NCBI GenBank assembly: GCA_009731375.1 | Contig: BJOX01000253.1 | Location: 219,761 to 262,516, forward strand | DNA: 42,756 nucleotides | Source of the DNA: Paulinella micropora | Taxonomy: Eukaryota; Cercozoa; Imbricatea; Euglyphida | Reading direction: 5' to 3' | Shown: in pieces, positions 9,306-19,355 of the stretch | How positions within the stretch are numbered: the stretch's first letter is position 1 | Layout: each line of letters starts with the position of its first letter | Translations under genes and position numbers: made by a program | The notes under the pieces: model-generated | Seen by the model: only the letters and a program-made list of their open reading frames with translations | Databases searched by the model: none | Told to the model about the DNA's origin: nothing

Positions 9306-12300
9306 ATGTCATACAAGCAACCTCTACCCCCTAGACCGAACAAGAAGAATGTGGAACTATTACAAGCGAAGGCTAAGCTGAGAAGGGTTGAAACGAAAGA
9401 TAAAAGAAACCGCCAGGACCTTTTATCTAACATTCGTAGTAATACAAGGGTTAATCTCCGCGAGGCTAAGACTAGGGAAGCGAAGAGACGAGAGTTTAGA
9501 GCAAACGAGTACGAAGTTAGGAGGGATAATCGGCTGAACTCTCTCACATTCAAATTTAGGGACTTAGATATAAGCTTCTACGATACAGACACATTGGAAG
9601 AAAATGTATTGATACCCGCTATAAGATATGCCAGAAGGGAAGGTATGACGAGTAATGCGGATGTCAATATATCTATAACATACTCCACAGCTCCTGCTAA
9701 TGAGCGATACGACCACTATCTAAAAAAGAAAAGTTTTAATTCATTTCAACTCCGCCAATACGATACCGTATTTATGGATGCTCTGAACGAGTTCAACATA
9801 AACAATATTGAAGCCAGCGATAGAGGATATGAAAGAAACATAAGATATGTGGAAATAACCATAGTTCAAGAAAACGGTGGAGGATGCTATGAAGGAAAAA
9901 CCGAAAAGAGGGAGAAGGTTGAAGAAGGTAGAAAGATATCTCCGCCAAGCAAAAATAACAACTGCTTATTCTTCTTATGTAAGGATATTCTAAATATTCA
10001 ACCGATGAATAAGAACCGCTGTAATATTGTCAGAGCCGAATTCAACCTTCCGCCAAACTCCCCTATACCATTTTTAATAGCAGTCCAAATATTGAAAAAA
10101 TATACGAAGGAAGGGAAAACATATGAAATAACGGACTACATTATGAAGGAAACAGTCAGCACAAATGAAGAAGGGCAGGAACCCGACAAACTAATCTTTT
10201 TGGAGAATAACCATTATTACGGATTGGTTAAGCAATTCAAGAAGCGGTGCGAAGACTGCTTAAAGTTATATTTGAACAAACATACATGTAATCTCAACAG
10301 GAAAAAGTTTGCTGATATTAGATTGAAAAAGAATGGTAAAAGACACTTAATAACTAAACTACACACAGAAGAAAAAATAAATAACGACCAAGTTCTCCAT
10401 TACGATTTGGAAACATTTAGAAATAAAACCATCGCGGTCGGATACGATATCCACGACTGCTACATAGTCGGATATACTCAGGGGTCTGAGGGTTTCAAAT
10501 ACATAGCTGGTAAAGATTGTANNNNNNNNNNATCGCTGTCGGCTACGATATCCACGACTGCTACATAGTCGGATATACTCAGGGTCTGAGGGTTTCAAAT
10601 ACATAGCTGGCAAAGATTGTATAAGTCAATTCGTAGACCTACTAATAGAGCGAGGCGAGAAGATAAAAGCAGGATGGGAGCCTAAATGTAAGAAAGATAA
10701 ACCGCCCGTTCTATATGTTAATGGTTTTAACGGAGCGAACTTTGACCACTACTTCATACACCAAGAATTAATCAGAAGGGGTATTAAGATTAAGTCGTCA
10801 AAAATCAATAACGGCTCTATTATCTGCTTAGGGTTTGAAAATGTTAAGATGTGGGATATGTGTAAGCATACCCAAGGAAGTCTTAAAGCAAATCTTGAAA
10901 GTATGGGATGCGAAATTCTCAAAGGAGACTTTGACCACAGCCGAGCCGAAAAGTGGGAGGATATGGACGACAAGACGAGGCAGGACTGTCTGGCTTATCT
11001 TAAAAACGATGTTATGGGTTTGAAGGAATTATACGATAAGTTAAACACTACGATATTTACAGCTCATAAGGTCAATCTAACTTCATATATCTCAACTTCA
11101 AGTCTGGCTTTTAACATATGGAAAAAATATGTAGACGGCAAATATGAGGTGAGACTTCCAACTGTGGAACAGGAAAGAGCATTTAGAAAAGCCATTATCG
11201 GTGGAAGGACTTACCCATCTAAGAGGAGGTTCATTTCAGCTCAGTATGAAAGATACCTAAAAAAAGAAATCACCTTTGACGAAATAATAGACTACCTAGT
11301 AGATGCGGATGTCGTATCTTTGTATCCAACCGCGATGTTATTAGCTTTTATGGTGGGCGATATACTGGAAACAATCGGACCATTTGACCCGCGAAACCTT
11401 CAAATCGGTATTTACAACCTTGACTACATCTCACCAAAAAACATATTACATTCAAGGATTGGACAGAGAGACAAAATGGGGTCTCTTAAATGGCGACTAG
11501 AAGATATGAAGGACCAATGGCTGACGAGTGTAGATATTGAGGATATGGTGGCCGAAGGTTATACGGTCCACATTCATAAAGGATACTACACAGTCAAATC
11601 TGAATGTGTTTTCAAACAATACATAGACGATATGTTCAGAGCGAAGGAAAATGCGGAGAAAGGTAGCCCGTAATATTTGCTCGCCAAGTTATTTATGAAT
11701 AGTCTATACGGTAAGATGATACAACGACCTATACCTTCAATAACAACATATATACAAACTAATGAAGATTACTGGAAATTCTGGAATAGCAATCAAATAA
11801 CTGACATAGTTAAATTTACGGACCAACAAGGAAAAGATTTATGGCACATATCGGGCTTACCTCGCAATCCAATCTTATTAGAGAGTAGCATAACGAAGCA
11901 TTCACACTATGGGGCATTCATTCTAGCATACAGCCGTCGTATTATGTATAAGTATATTAAGGAAGCCAACCCGAACGGAACCATTGAAGATGATTTTTAC
12001 TACACCGACACAGATAGCTTACAAATCCACACGAGATGTGCGAGATATATAAAGAATATGGGTAATAAGAAACTTGGCGGTATAAGCGATGACTTAGGCG
12101 ATGGATGTAAGATAATAAAAGGTGTGTGGATAGCACCAAAATTGTATATGTTAGAATTTACGACGAAAGATGCTTTCACAGCTGGTATGACGAAAGACGA
12201 CCTCAAACACATATCAAAGGGTGTTCATATAGAAACTGCTGAAAATGGAGTTAAAAGATATTTCCATTTTAGGGGTAAAGGATTAGATGCTCATCAGCTA

Positions 12301-12531
12301 AACTATGATGTATATGATAAGATGGATAAAGGCGGTAGCATTGAAAATGTAAAGGGCTTTCAAATGAAAAAAATACACATTGATAGAAACAGCAAACAGC
12401 AACAAGTCCCACATTTTAGCATTTTACATATGACGAATGTTAAAAAACAAGTTAATGAGAATAAATGGGCGGGCCGTAAGTTCATTAACGATAACGACAG
12501 CATCCCGCTCGGTTTCAACATTCGCGGTTGA
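9306..12531 (+). pseudogene. Protein-primed family B DNA polymerase, with in-frame TAA
   Basis: The replicative polymerase of the element, about 1040 residues. The N-terminal part is basic. Exonuclease motifs follow: Exo I (HYDLETF, ~10400), Exo II (NGFNGANFDHYF, ~10720) and Exo III (YLKNDVMGL, ~10995). Polymerase motifs follow: A (DVVSLYPTAM, ~11310), B (KLFMNSLYGKM, ~11690) and C (YTDTDSL, ~12000). Protein-primed polymerases copy linear genomes with TIRs, fitting the ends seen. Two breaks are visible. A 10-N join at 10522-10531 is flanked by two near-identical copies of ~88 bp, the second lacking one G. An in-frame TAA lies at 11671-11673, between motifs A and B, where the frame otherwise continues uninterrupted. 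The TAA is one transition from CAA. The gene ends in TGA, 1 nt from the convergent lipase stop. Confidence 0.9.
10434..10620. other. Duplicated flanks around a 10-N assembly join in the polymerase gene
   Basis: Sequence 10434-10521 recurs after the Ns (10532-10620) with a few substitutions and one missing G in a G-run. This is a failed overlap between two contigs or haplotypes, not a biological duplication. Confidence 0.9.
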
Positions 12532-12532
12532 A

Positions 12533-13261
12533 TTATAGGTAAATTTTTTTGGCTCCTTTACCCTTGAAACTTCTAATTGTATGAATTCCTTTTTTTGGCT
12601 TCACTAACTTAGTATTTACAGCCGTAGCACCCATTAACGATACTGGGTCAAATGCGGTTCGGTAGTTCGTGGTTAGCTTCGCAGTCTTCGCCAGCTTACC
12701 TTTTGGATTTACTTTAACAGCTACTCGGTCAATTACTCCTTCAATGAGGTCTTTTGTGCTACTACCTTTGTTGTATGTGGTAGCCCTCACCCCAGTCTGT
12801 CTGCTTAAATCTTTTGCTATCGTTCCTCCAAGGCTATGACCCGTCAGCTCTACATTATCCTTACCATATTTCTTTATGACTTCATTAACCAGCTTCTGCT
12901 CTTCTTTGTATCTTGGTGTTCTTTTTAATACTCCTTTTACTAATGCGACATCTGTGAGTAAGTCTCGCTTATCTACTGAGCCTCTAAATGCTACAATCGC
13001 CTTGCCATCTTTTTCATATACGGTTGATTTTTTTTTGCTTGCGACTGGCTTCCATCCGTCAGCACCTTTTCTCTCCGACGAAGACAATTAGACATCCTCT
13101 GATAACTCCGCACTGCCTCCCTTTAGTCGCACACGTGCGACGGCTCCGCCTTTGGCTGAGCTCTGTTTCCTGTATTCCTTACCAGCTTTTTTCAATGCCT
13201 CCTTGTAGCTTATGTTATGCTTAGCAGAGTAAGCCTTTACGAATTTAATCCACTCGGACAT
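12533..13261 (-). pseudogene. Two-part viral protein: W-I-x-V-K-x-Y domain plus lipase, split by in-frame TAA
   Basis: From the ATG at 13261 the frame encodes 57 residues starting MSEWIKFVKAYSAKHNISYK, a short domain common at N-termini of giant-virus and Polinton-like-virus proteins. It then hits TAA at 13090-13088 and continues in the same frame as a class-3-lipase-like domain. That part contains KAIVAFRGSVDKRDLLTD, a nucleophile elbow TGHSLGGTIAKDLSR and a downstream FDPVS (possible catalytic Asp). No ATG opens the lipase part after the stop, so the original was most likely one protein. The alternative is two genes with a TTG start. Lipases of this kind may aid membrane crossing or release (inference). 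A GTCGCAC-AC-GTGCGAC palindrome lies in the N-terminal part. Confidence 0.75.
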
Positions 13262-13331
13262 CCTATATTAATTATTTAATTTTTTATTTTTTTATACTTC
13301 CTACTATATACTCACTACTCTACACTCACCG
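13262..13331. promoter_or_regulatory. AT-rich divergent promoter region
   Basis: Seventy bases of mostly A/T with TTATACTTCC and TATATACTCAC separate the minus-strand lipase-type gene from the plus-strand DUF3820-like gene, so both promoters must lie here. Confidence 0.5.
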
Positions 13332-13619
13332 ATGCAAAAGCTTTGTGAAAAATTTGAACAGCTATCTGTCAGCAACAAAGACAGAACATTTACTTTACAA
13401 GAAATTAAGCAAGTAATTGATGGACACATTAATGAATACAAATCAGAAAACAAGAAACTTCAAGAACAAGGAAAGATACCTATGGGAAAATATAAGGGAA
13501 CGACAGTCGCCGATGTGGTCGTATTTGATACCCAATATTTAAGATGGATGGCGAAGCAACCATTTCTAGACAACTATCCAGAGCTAAAAAAAGAAATATT
13601 CAAACAGCTTCAATTGTAG
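13332..13619 (+). CDS. DUF3820-like small protein
   Basis: This 95-residue protein has an N-terminal helical part (~45 residues) and a C-terminal module MGKYKGTTVADVVVFDTQ..YLRWMAKQPFLDNYPELK. The G-K-Y-K-G-x-T...YLRW pattern is typical of the DUF3820 (putative quorum-sensing-regulated/exonuclease-associated) family, often found beside nucleases in phages and large DNA viruses. The exact function is unknown. It is the only plus-strand gene between the polymerase and 26.1 kb. Confidence 0.65.
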   Translation: MQKLCEKFEQLSVSNKDRTFTLQEIKQVIDGHINEYKSENKKLQEQGKIPMGKYKGTTVADVVVFDTQYLRWMAKQPFLDNYPELKKEIFKQLQL

Positions 13620-13668
13620 GAGCTTTGTGGAGATTTCTCAAAAACTTATTTATTTATTTTATTTTTTT

Positions 13669-13696
13669 GTTTTGGTGAAGCTTTTTCAAAAGGTTC
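13669..13696. terminator. 28-bp hairpin repeat, copy 2, at convergent gene ends
   Basis: Identical to 8871-8898. It lies between the end of the DUF3820-like gene and the end of the spike-like gene, overlapping the latter's TGA stop. The position between converging genes suggests a bidirectional terminator. Confidence 0.55.
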
Positions 13697-14945
13697 ATTG
13701 GTCTTCTAAGAAATTAACGATAACACTCATATTTCCTCCATTTGCGGCTGTCGCGACAGACTTTTGTAAAAATGTTAGATTTTCGCCAGGTGCGAGTTGA
13801 ACATCGTAAGCTCGCAGGTCAATAAGCTGGCTTGAAGTAGCATTAACATACAGTTTTAGAATTACATCCGTTATAGTGGCACCACCAAGAGCAGTCGCAG
13901 CAGTGTCCTTTGATACGATTGAGGTTGTGGCATCAATATCCGCGAAGTTCCCCGCCGTAAGGGTTCCAGTTGTTTTCACAATCCTCACTATATTAACTTT
14001 GGTGTCTTCGTTTGATATGCTTACGAGAGTTGGGTAAACGGTTGAATAATTTGTTGAGGCACCATTAAAAAGTGATTTATTTTTTATGCTGAGAATTGGG
14101 CTTTCAGTAGTGCTCGCCTTTTCATCTCCTTCCGCTTCGTTTGATATGCTTGTATTAATAGTGTTGGTGCCCTCAATAAACATACTACAACTGGCTGTTT
14201 TTAATATTTGTATTCCAGTTCCACCATTATTAAACATTCGTGCCACAAAAGGGAGAGTTGTATTCCGAAGACTGACACCCGTGTTGGCATTCGCATACTT
14301 AATCATATGGACATGCTGGAATTCGCCTGTGTTTGGGTTCTCAATTGAAGACCTAATAGCACCAAAGCCCAAGTATTGGAATTGAATTTGAAATACATTT
14401 CCCTTCGTCCAATCCATATTAGGCATATCGCCTGTTCCATTACACGGGTCATTCCAAGTCGCTTGTGAAACCAAGGTAGGCACTCCTGCTTTGGTATGGA
14501 GAATATTCATTCCGTCATTTTTAGTCTTGTAAAAATAGAAACCATTATCTAATGCGGTATCACCAATGCCAATAAATGAATAGTAGTCCTTGGTTTCGTC
14601 CGTAGTCCATAAGGCAGTGAAGCGACACATAACTCCCATCCCTGTTCTGTATTTAATTCTTTTTTTGCTTACCATAATGGCATCTGCGGTAGCTTTCGCT
14701 TCCGTTTTCAATTCAGCCATATTCGCATTAAATGCTACTTTCGCATTAGTTTGAGTTAATGTCCATATCCTTGTATTAACTGTGTAGGGAAAGATTTCCT
14801 GTAATACTGGTGTTAATGAGCTTGTTAATGCTTCACCAAAGGCGGTTTTCATATTATTGGTTTCAATGTTGCCATCATACCCGACTTTGACATTTACGAA
14901 ATCGCCATCTGGATTTTGTGCTATCAAATTTCTTTGGTGGCTCAT
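13695..14945 (-). CDS. Putative spike or minor virion protein
   Basis: About 416 residues, taken from MSHQRNLIAQ at 14945; an earlier in-frame start at 14981 lies in the AT-rich leader. The protein has an N-terminal region with FPYTVNTRIWT, a middle with KYRTGMGVMCRFTALW and SFIGIGDTALDNGFYF, and a beta-rich C-terminal half. The RTG-G---RFTALW...GIGD---GFYF pattern occurs in receptor-binding or head-decoration proteins of aquatic phages and Polinton-like viruses. It lies directly downstream of the capsid gene on the same strand, consistent with a late structural role. The exact role is inferred. Confidence 0.6.
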   Translation of the reverse strand: MSHQRNLIAQNPDGDFVNVKVGYDGNIETNNMKTAFGEALTSSLTPVLQEIFPYTVNTRIWTLTQTNAKVAFNANMAELKTEAKATADAIMVSKKRIKYRTGMGVMCRFTALWTTDETKDYYSFIGIGDTALDNGFYFYKTKNDGMNILHTKAGVPTLVSQATWNDPCNGTGDMPNMDWTKGNVFQIQFQYLGFGAIRSSIENPNTGEFQHVHMIKYANANTGVSLRNTTLPFVARMFNNGGTGIQILKTASCSMFIEGTNTINTSISNEAEGDEKASTTESPILSIKNKSLFNGASTNYSTVYPTLVSISNEDTKVNIVRIVKTTGTLTAGNFADIDATTSIVSKDTAATALGGATITDVILKLYVNATSSQLIDLRAYDVQLAPGENLTFLQKSVATAANGGNMSVIVNFLEDQ

Positions 14946-15005
14946 CGTAGATTGTATATTATCAAAAAAAAAATCTATCAAAATTAATTACCTGCTTGCC
15001 CCTGC

Positions 15006-16532
15006 TTAGGTCCTAGTAATGGTGCCATTCTTAACATTTACTTCTTGCTGAGTTACGACAAATGTGTAATGATTGGCCGCAATATTCGCAGTGGTAGCAA
15101 TAAACTCCCATCGTCGCTCGGTGTCTAGACTTAATCCGCTGATTTCATTTTGGTCCTTGCTCCACAGTGGTCGGGTATTGTCAAAGCTATCGCACCAAAC
15201 CCAGTTGTATTGATAAACATTGCTATTCATCAAAGAAGAGCCTTCCAACTTCGGTTTAAGATACATATAGTCTTCTAGTTTTCCAGTTTGACAATCAACA
15301 TTGAATTCTTGAAGTCGTGCTCCGTCTAGTGTGGTATAAAAAGTTTGGACCTTAGAACCGAGCAGGTTGCTATTGTCATAGGCAGTGTTCTTATTTTCGG
15401 TTGTGTTGAAAACAGAATGATAAATTTTCTTAATTCGCCGTCCGTGGCCTCTGTCAAATCTAAGTATAACATTTTGAGAAGTTGAAGCCACTCCGACAGT
15501 ATTTTTATACAAATAAGAATAATCAATGTTGAAGCTCATACCTTCGGGGCTCATAATCTTCTGTTGAATTGATTGAACGACATCTGGGTTAGTTTCAACA
15601 GCTAAGAACAGGCTGAGATTAGTAATAGTAACATTTGAATCCGCCACCGCAACAGTGCCTCCACCAGTAGAAAGAGCATCATTGTTATAATAAAAGATTT
15701 TGGGTGTCTGTTGCCAAACAATCCGCAAGGTCAAAATTTCTGGAAACATAATAGTTTTATCCAGAGCGAAAATGGTATTGTAAAGCATTCCAAGATTAAT
15801 CTTAACATTAACACTCGGGCTGGCATTGTTAATAGTTCCAGCTGAAAAATACTTAGCCTCATTAAAAGCAACATTAACGAACTTACTCGTGCCAGTCTCA
15901 TTCGCAATAAGGGTATCATCGTGTCGGCGGGCATTTGTGGAGGGTTGTGCCATCCAAGCCTTTAAGGCGGCCTGAACCTGAGCCTTCGCAACATCAATAC
16001 CAGTATCAATCTGCCCCGCCGCATTTCCTGCTATTGCCGAAGCGGCCAATGCTGTTTGTAAGGCGGCCAACCTTGTAGCATCGCTAGCTGGTTGAAATGT
16101 AGTTGTAGCATTACACTTTTGAAGCATACAACCTGCTCCACTTCCATTGTCGTGGTTTTCCAAAGCGAGCAAATCATCAATGGAGGTTTCGGGTTTCCAA
16201 ATCATCTTGGTGATATTTCCGACTTCGTTAATGTCGCACAGATAAACACCACCCCTAGTAATCAATTGAATTTGTCTAATTGGTGCCAGACAATCCATAA
16301 AGCATTTATTGTAGTTTGCCGCCTTCGCATCTGGGGCATAATTAAAACTCAAAACAGAGCGAGCCAAGTTAAAAGGACGGCTGATAAGGTCAAAGTTGCT
16401 TTCCTGTCCTCCTGCGGTAGAAACAGTGACAGTAATAGAACCCTCACGAGGGGTAAGCTTATTCAAGCGATAAGAAGCACTGATGTAGTCAGTCCTGCTA
16501 AAATCTAGTTCGCCTCCGTGTTGTGTAGGCAT
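15006..16532 (-). CDS. Major capsid protein (double jelly roll)
   Basis: About 508 residues from MPTQHGGELDFSRTDYISAS; an in-frame ATG eight codons earlier (16556) is less likely. The opening GGELDFSRTDYI.., the long beta-rich body (SRPFNLARSVLSFNYAPDA, ITRGGVYLCDINEVGNI, TLRIVWQQTPKIFYYNN) and the C-terminal TYxFVVTQQEV-like strand match the Polinton-like/virophage major capsid style. Neighbouring penton, protease and ATPase genes complete the morphogenesis module. It would form the hexon capsomers of a small icosahedral virion. The frame is intact from start to TAA, without lesions. Confidence 0.85.
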   Translation of the reverse strand: MPTQHGGELDFSRTDYISASYRLNKLTPREGSITVTVSTAGGQESNFDLISRPFNLARSVLSFNYAPDAKAANYNKCFMDCLAPIRQIQLITRGGVYLCDINEVGNITKMIWKPETSIDDLLALENHDNGSGAGCMLQKCNATTTFQPASDATRLAALQTALAASAIAGNAAGQIDTGIDVAKAQVQAALKAWMAQPSTNARRHDDTLIANETGTSKFVNVAFNEAKYFSAGTINNASPSVNVKINLGMLYNTIFALDKTIMFPEILTLRIVWQQTPKIFYYNNDALSTGGGTVAVADSNVTITNLSLFLAVETNPDVVQSIQQKIMSPEGMSFNIDYSYLYKNTVGVASTSQNVILRFDRGHGRRIKKIYHSVFNTTENKNTAYDNSNLLGSKVQTFYTTLDGARLQEFNVDCQTGKLEDYMYLKPKLEGSSLMNSNVYQYNWVWCDSFDNTRPLWSKDQNEISGLSLDTERRWEFIATTANIAANHYTFVVTQQEVNVKNGTITRT

Positions 16533-16537
16533 TTCGT

Positions 16538-16566
16538 GTAAGTGCTTTTTTTTCAAAAGGTTCCTA
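16538..16566. terminator. 28-bp hairpin repeat, diverged copy 3
   Basis: GTGCTTTTTTTTCAAAAGGTTC, between the penton stop (16608) and the capsid ATG (16532), matches the core of the repeats at 8871 and 13669. As RNA on the minus strand it could fold GAACCTTTT against AAAAGCAC-like sequence. Confidence 0.45.
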
Positions 16567-16607
16567 TATTGTAATATAAGAAAAAAAATAAATAATTCTA
16601 AAATTAA

Positions 16608-17456
16608 TTATCTAGATTTCAACAAATTAAAAAATGATGTAAATAAATTAAAATAATTCGTCTCGCGGTAAATCAACAATGTCATAACAATGCCGAGGCC
16701 GTTGAGATTAACTGGTTGGTCGTTTTCGTCAGTCAAGTAAAACCGATACACATTGCTTGAACTAGTAGATAGCCGTTTTCCGTATTCACTGCCCGTGCCG
16801 TCATAGATAACAGAGCCGAACGGAATTTCATTCGCCGTGTATATTTCCTGTAATACGTGATTATCGCCTTCGCCGACTAAGTCCGACTGTAAATATAATG
16901 TTTTTTCGCCAGTCAAGATTATGACATTCGGCGACCTAATGGTATTGTTAGCAAAGAAATATGTTGAGTCGCGGTCAAAACCCATTACTTCGTGAATACG
17001 AGTTTCGGTGTCAAATATAAACCGCGGTTGAATTCCTCNNNNNNNNNNAAATATAAACCGCGGTTGGATGCCTCCATTGTTAGCTACTGTAAATAATAGC
17101 TTGCCGTCTTCTGGGTCGGTGTTGGTATTATTACTAGATACCACATAAGTATAGTCATTGGGGCTGTCTGCGGTTAGCACCTCGGCTAGCTTATTTTTTA
17201 AGTTATTCATCGTGTAGTTTCCTTCGGGTATCGTAATCAGAGCCTCAAATCCATCTTCACTCAGAGTAAAAGTATTATAGGGGCTCGCCACAGAGTAATA
17301 CGACTTCGGCACATAGATATGTAAAATTTTACGATGGGTAGGATTATCTAGCGATTTCATATCAATGGAGTGAGTGAAATCACTGTCCGTGCCGTTTATC
17401 CTATTTTTGCTGTTGACATAGTAAATGTTAGAGCTCCTGCCTCCTCTATAATCCAT
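16608..17456 (-). CDS. Penton (minor capsid) protein
   Basis: About 270-280 residues starting MDYRGGRSSNIYYVNSKNRI. The N-terminal SSNIYYVNSKNRINGTDSDF is typical of virophage/Polinton-like penton proteins (single jelly roll), followed by strands such as SVASPYNTFTLSEDGFEALI and an ending GLGIVMTLLIYRETNYF. It closes the icosahedral vertices in the virion. A 10-N join at 17039-17048 is flanked by a duplicated GIQPRFIF, so the true gene probably has one copy. The ATG is directly preceded by the conserved leader hairpin at 17458-17476. Confidence 0.8.
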   Translation of the reverse strand: MDYRGGRSSNIYYVNSKNRINGTDSDFTHSIDMKSLDNPTHRKILHIYVPKSYYSVASPYNTFTLSEDGFEALITIPEGNYTMNNLKNKLAEVLTADSPNDYTYVVSSNNTNTDPEDGKLLFTVANNGGIQPRFIFXXXXGIQPRFIFDTETRIHEVMGFDRDSTYFFANNTIRSPNVIILTGEKTLYLQSDLVGEGDNHVLQEIYTANEIPFGSVIYDGTGSEYGKRLSTSSSNVYRFYLTDENDQPVNLNGLGIVMTLLIYRETNYFNLFTSFFNLLKSR

Positions 17457-17575
17457 CGCAGAGACTTCGCCTCCGCACCTCCAAGTATATTACTGTCTAC
17501 GACCGTAGGTTGTATATATTCTAAAATATATTTTTATTTTACTGGCGGGTCGTAGGGGGAGCAGGCCCCTACTAA
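17454..17575 (-). promoter_or_regulatory. Junction cassette: stop-hairpin, AT-rich promoter, leader hairpins (penton)
   Basis: Reading the minus strand, the protease TAG begins a hairpin (TAGGGG...CCCCTAC, 17572-17552). Then comes an AT-rich block shared with 21011-21031 (TATATTTTAGAATATA), then a 21-nt repeat at 17512-17492 also found before the gene at 26102, then the leader hairpin 17476-17458, one base before the penton ATG. The same order without the 21-nt repeat recurs before the ATPase at 20972-21065. Confidence 0.75.
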
Positions 17576-19293
17576 ATAAAAGTGTCAAAGCCGTAGCCGT
17601 TCTGGGTTTTCAACTCATCCGCTTCTTTTTCTTTTAAGTCCGTCCAACCGCTGGCAAATTTAAAGCGGTTCCCTTTCGCTCGTTCAAGTAAAAACCTAAT
17701 ACTATGCCACCCGCAGGTATCTGTCGTGTCGCCTTGGTTTTTAACCTGATTAACCTTCATAAGCAGATATGTGTTCGGCTTACTCTTTTCAATAAGCTGT
17801 TTTATTTGGTGTAGAAATAGCTCAGTCTGCTTATACAGTGCGAGAGGGTCGTAGATTTCAATAGTGTCGTCTTTAATGGTATCAATCCAAACAGCAATCC
17901 AATGTGAGCCTGGTTGGCTAGACTTATCCAAGTTCATTATAAAGCCATACTTCTTTCTTTTTTCTGGTTTAAGTTTGTTTATTTCATCGCTGGCTACCGT
18001 GCCGATATACCATTCGTGCTTTTTCATAATGTTGTCTATTTCGTCCGTCATTAATCCTCGGTAGGGGCCTCCTCCCCCTACAACCCCTGGATTTATATCT
18101 TTCTCATTTTGTGTTTGAACTTCATAGAGTGCTTGTGGTTGAACTTCCTCTACATCTGTGGTGGGGGTGCGGGGGCTTGCCCCTGCTGTTGGTTGCTCTT
18201 CTGTTGGTGTTGGTTGTTGCTCTTCTGTTGGTGTTGGTTGTTGCGGTGGATGCGCTTCTGTTGGCTGTTTATCGGTTGGTTGAATACCGAGAGTATTTGA
18301 AACTTGATTTTTAATGTTTGGGTCGCTTCTCATTTCAGATACTAAGTTATATTTACATAATCCTTCTTCTTCATTTTTTTTCCTGTATTTGCCCTTCTTC
18401 AAATATTTCTTAATTTTTGCTATTGTTAAAAGTTTGTGTATTAATTCCTCCATCGTTTTCGCCCCAGCACCAGCTTGGTTTATTCCCAAATAATCAGCGA
18501 GTTTCTTTCTCATTTCATTCTGGTCTATTCCTAAATCAATACCTTCATCTACTATAACTTGTGCCATACCCGCAGTCGTGTGTTTTCCTTTAACTTTTTT
18601 TGGCGGTGGTTTGCCCCTAGCTTTCATTTCTTTTTCCAAAGCAGGGCCCAAAGTTTTGGGTATGTCCAATTTTGGATACTTGTAATCATTTCTTAAACCT
18701 GCGGATATGTATGATATTTTATCTTTAATTTCAAAGTGTTTCGCTTTGGCCTCCGCTTGTTTTTTTTCTTGTTCTAATTCTTTTTTGTATTGTTCAGCCA
18801 GTTCTTTCTGCTCATCTGCTGATTGGGCATCGGCTATCGCTTTCTCTATTCCTGTGCCAAGTTTGATAAATTCTGTTTTGCTCAAGCTTTTAATAAATTT
18901 AGTTGTAAAGCCCGCTTTCTTCATTAATTCAACGTATTTTTCTTTTAATTCCTTTTCAGCCTTTTTCTCTTCTTTTGTTTTCAATGGCATCTGCTTTTCT
19001 TCTGGTGCTTGTGGTGGTGCTTGTGGTGGTGCTTGTGGTGCTTGTGGTGGTCCTAGTTGTGGTGGTTGTGGCGGTGCTTGTGGTGGTCCTAGTTGTGGTG
19101 CTTGTGGCGGTGCTTGTGGTGGTGCTTGTGGTGGTGCTTGTATGTATTGAGGTTGGAAAGGTGGTAATAGCATTAAATTATTTTTTCTATCTTGTTCAAA
19201 TTTTACATCCTCTATAAGTTTTTGCTCTCTGTTCGCCTCCCTTATTAATTCTTCTTGTCTTTCCTTCATTTCCGCATTCTCCTTCCTCTCCAT
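17572..19293 (-). CDS. Maturation protease (Ulp1/adenovirus-type cysteine protease) with long N-terminal extension
   Basis: 573 residues. The N-terminal ~65 residues are a charged helix, then a Pro/Gln/Ala repeat tract (QAPPQAPP.. ~ residues 52-97), a Lys/Glu-rich coiled region, a TPTEEQQ-type low-complexity linker and a C-terminal protease domain of ~165 residues. The domain shows catalytic His in GSHWIAVWI, Asp in IEIYDPLALY, and Gln/Cys in VKNQGDTTDTCGWHSIRFLL, the expected H-D-Q-C order. It would cleave virion precursors during assembly. The long N-terminal extension may be a scaffold fused to the protease (inference). A copy of the GC-rich palindrome is embedded in frame at 18057-18088. 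The TAG stop is supplied by another copy. Confidence 0.85.
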   Translation of the reverse strand: MERKENAEMKERQEELIREANREQKLIEDVKFEQDRKNNLMLLPPFQPQYIQAPPQAPPQAPPQAPQLGPPQAPPQPPQLGPPQAPQAPPQAPPQAPEEKQMPLKTKEEKKAEKELKEKYVELMKKAGFTTKFIKSLSKTEFIKLGTGIEKAIADAQSADEQKELAEQYKKELEQEKKQAEAKAKHFEIKDKISYISAGLRNDYKYPKLDIPKTLGPALEKEMKARGKPPPKKVKGKHTTAGMAQVIVDEGIDLGIDQNEMRKKLADYLGINQAGAGAKTMEELIHKLLTIAKIKKYLKKGKYRKKNEEEGLCKYNLVSEMRSDPNIKNQVSNTLGIQPTDKQPTEAHPPQQPTPTEEQQPTPTEEQPTAGASPRTPTTDVEEVQPQALYEVQTQNEKDINPGVVGGGGPYRGLMTDEIDNIMKKHEWYIGTVASDEINKLKPEKRKKYGFIMNLDKSSQPGSHWIAVWIDTIKDDTIEIYDPLALYKQTELFLHQIKQLIEKSKPNTYLLMKVNQVKNQGDTTDTCGWHSIRFLLERAKGNRFKFASGWTDLKEKEADELKTQNGYGFDTFI

Positions 19294-19355
19294 TCTTTTC
19301 TTCTCATCTTCTGCCTGTTCTCTTAACTTCTTTTCCTTTTCTTCCTGCTCGTGTA

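Noticed and set aside
14945-15008. Capsid and spike-like genes as one readthrough polyprotein
   Set aside because: They share a frame, but two TAA codons and AT-rich leader sequence separate them; a shared frame is expected one time in three.
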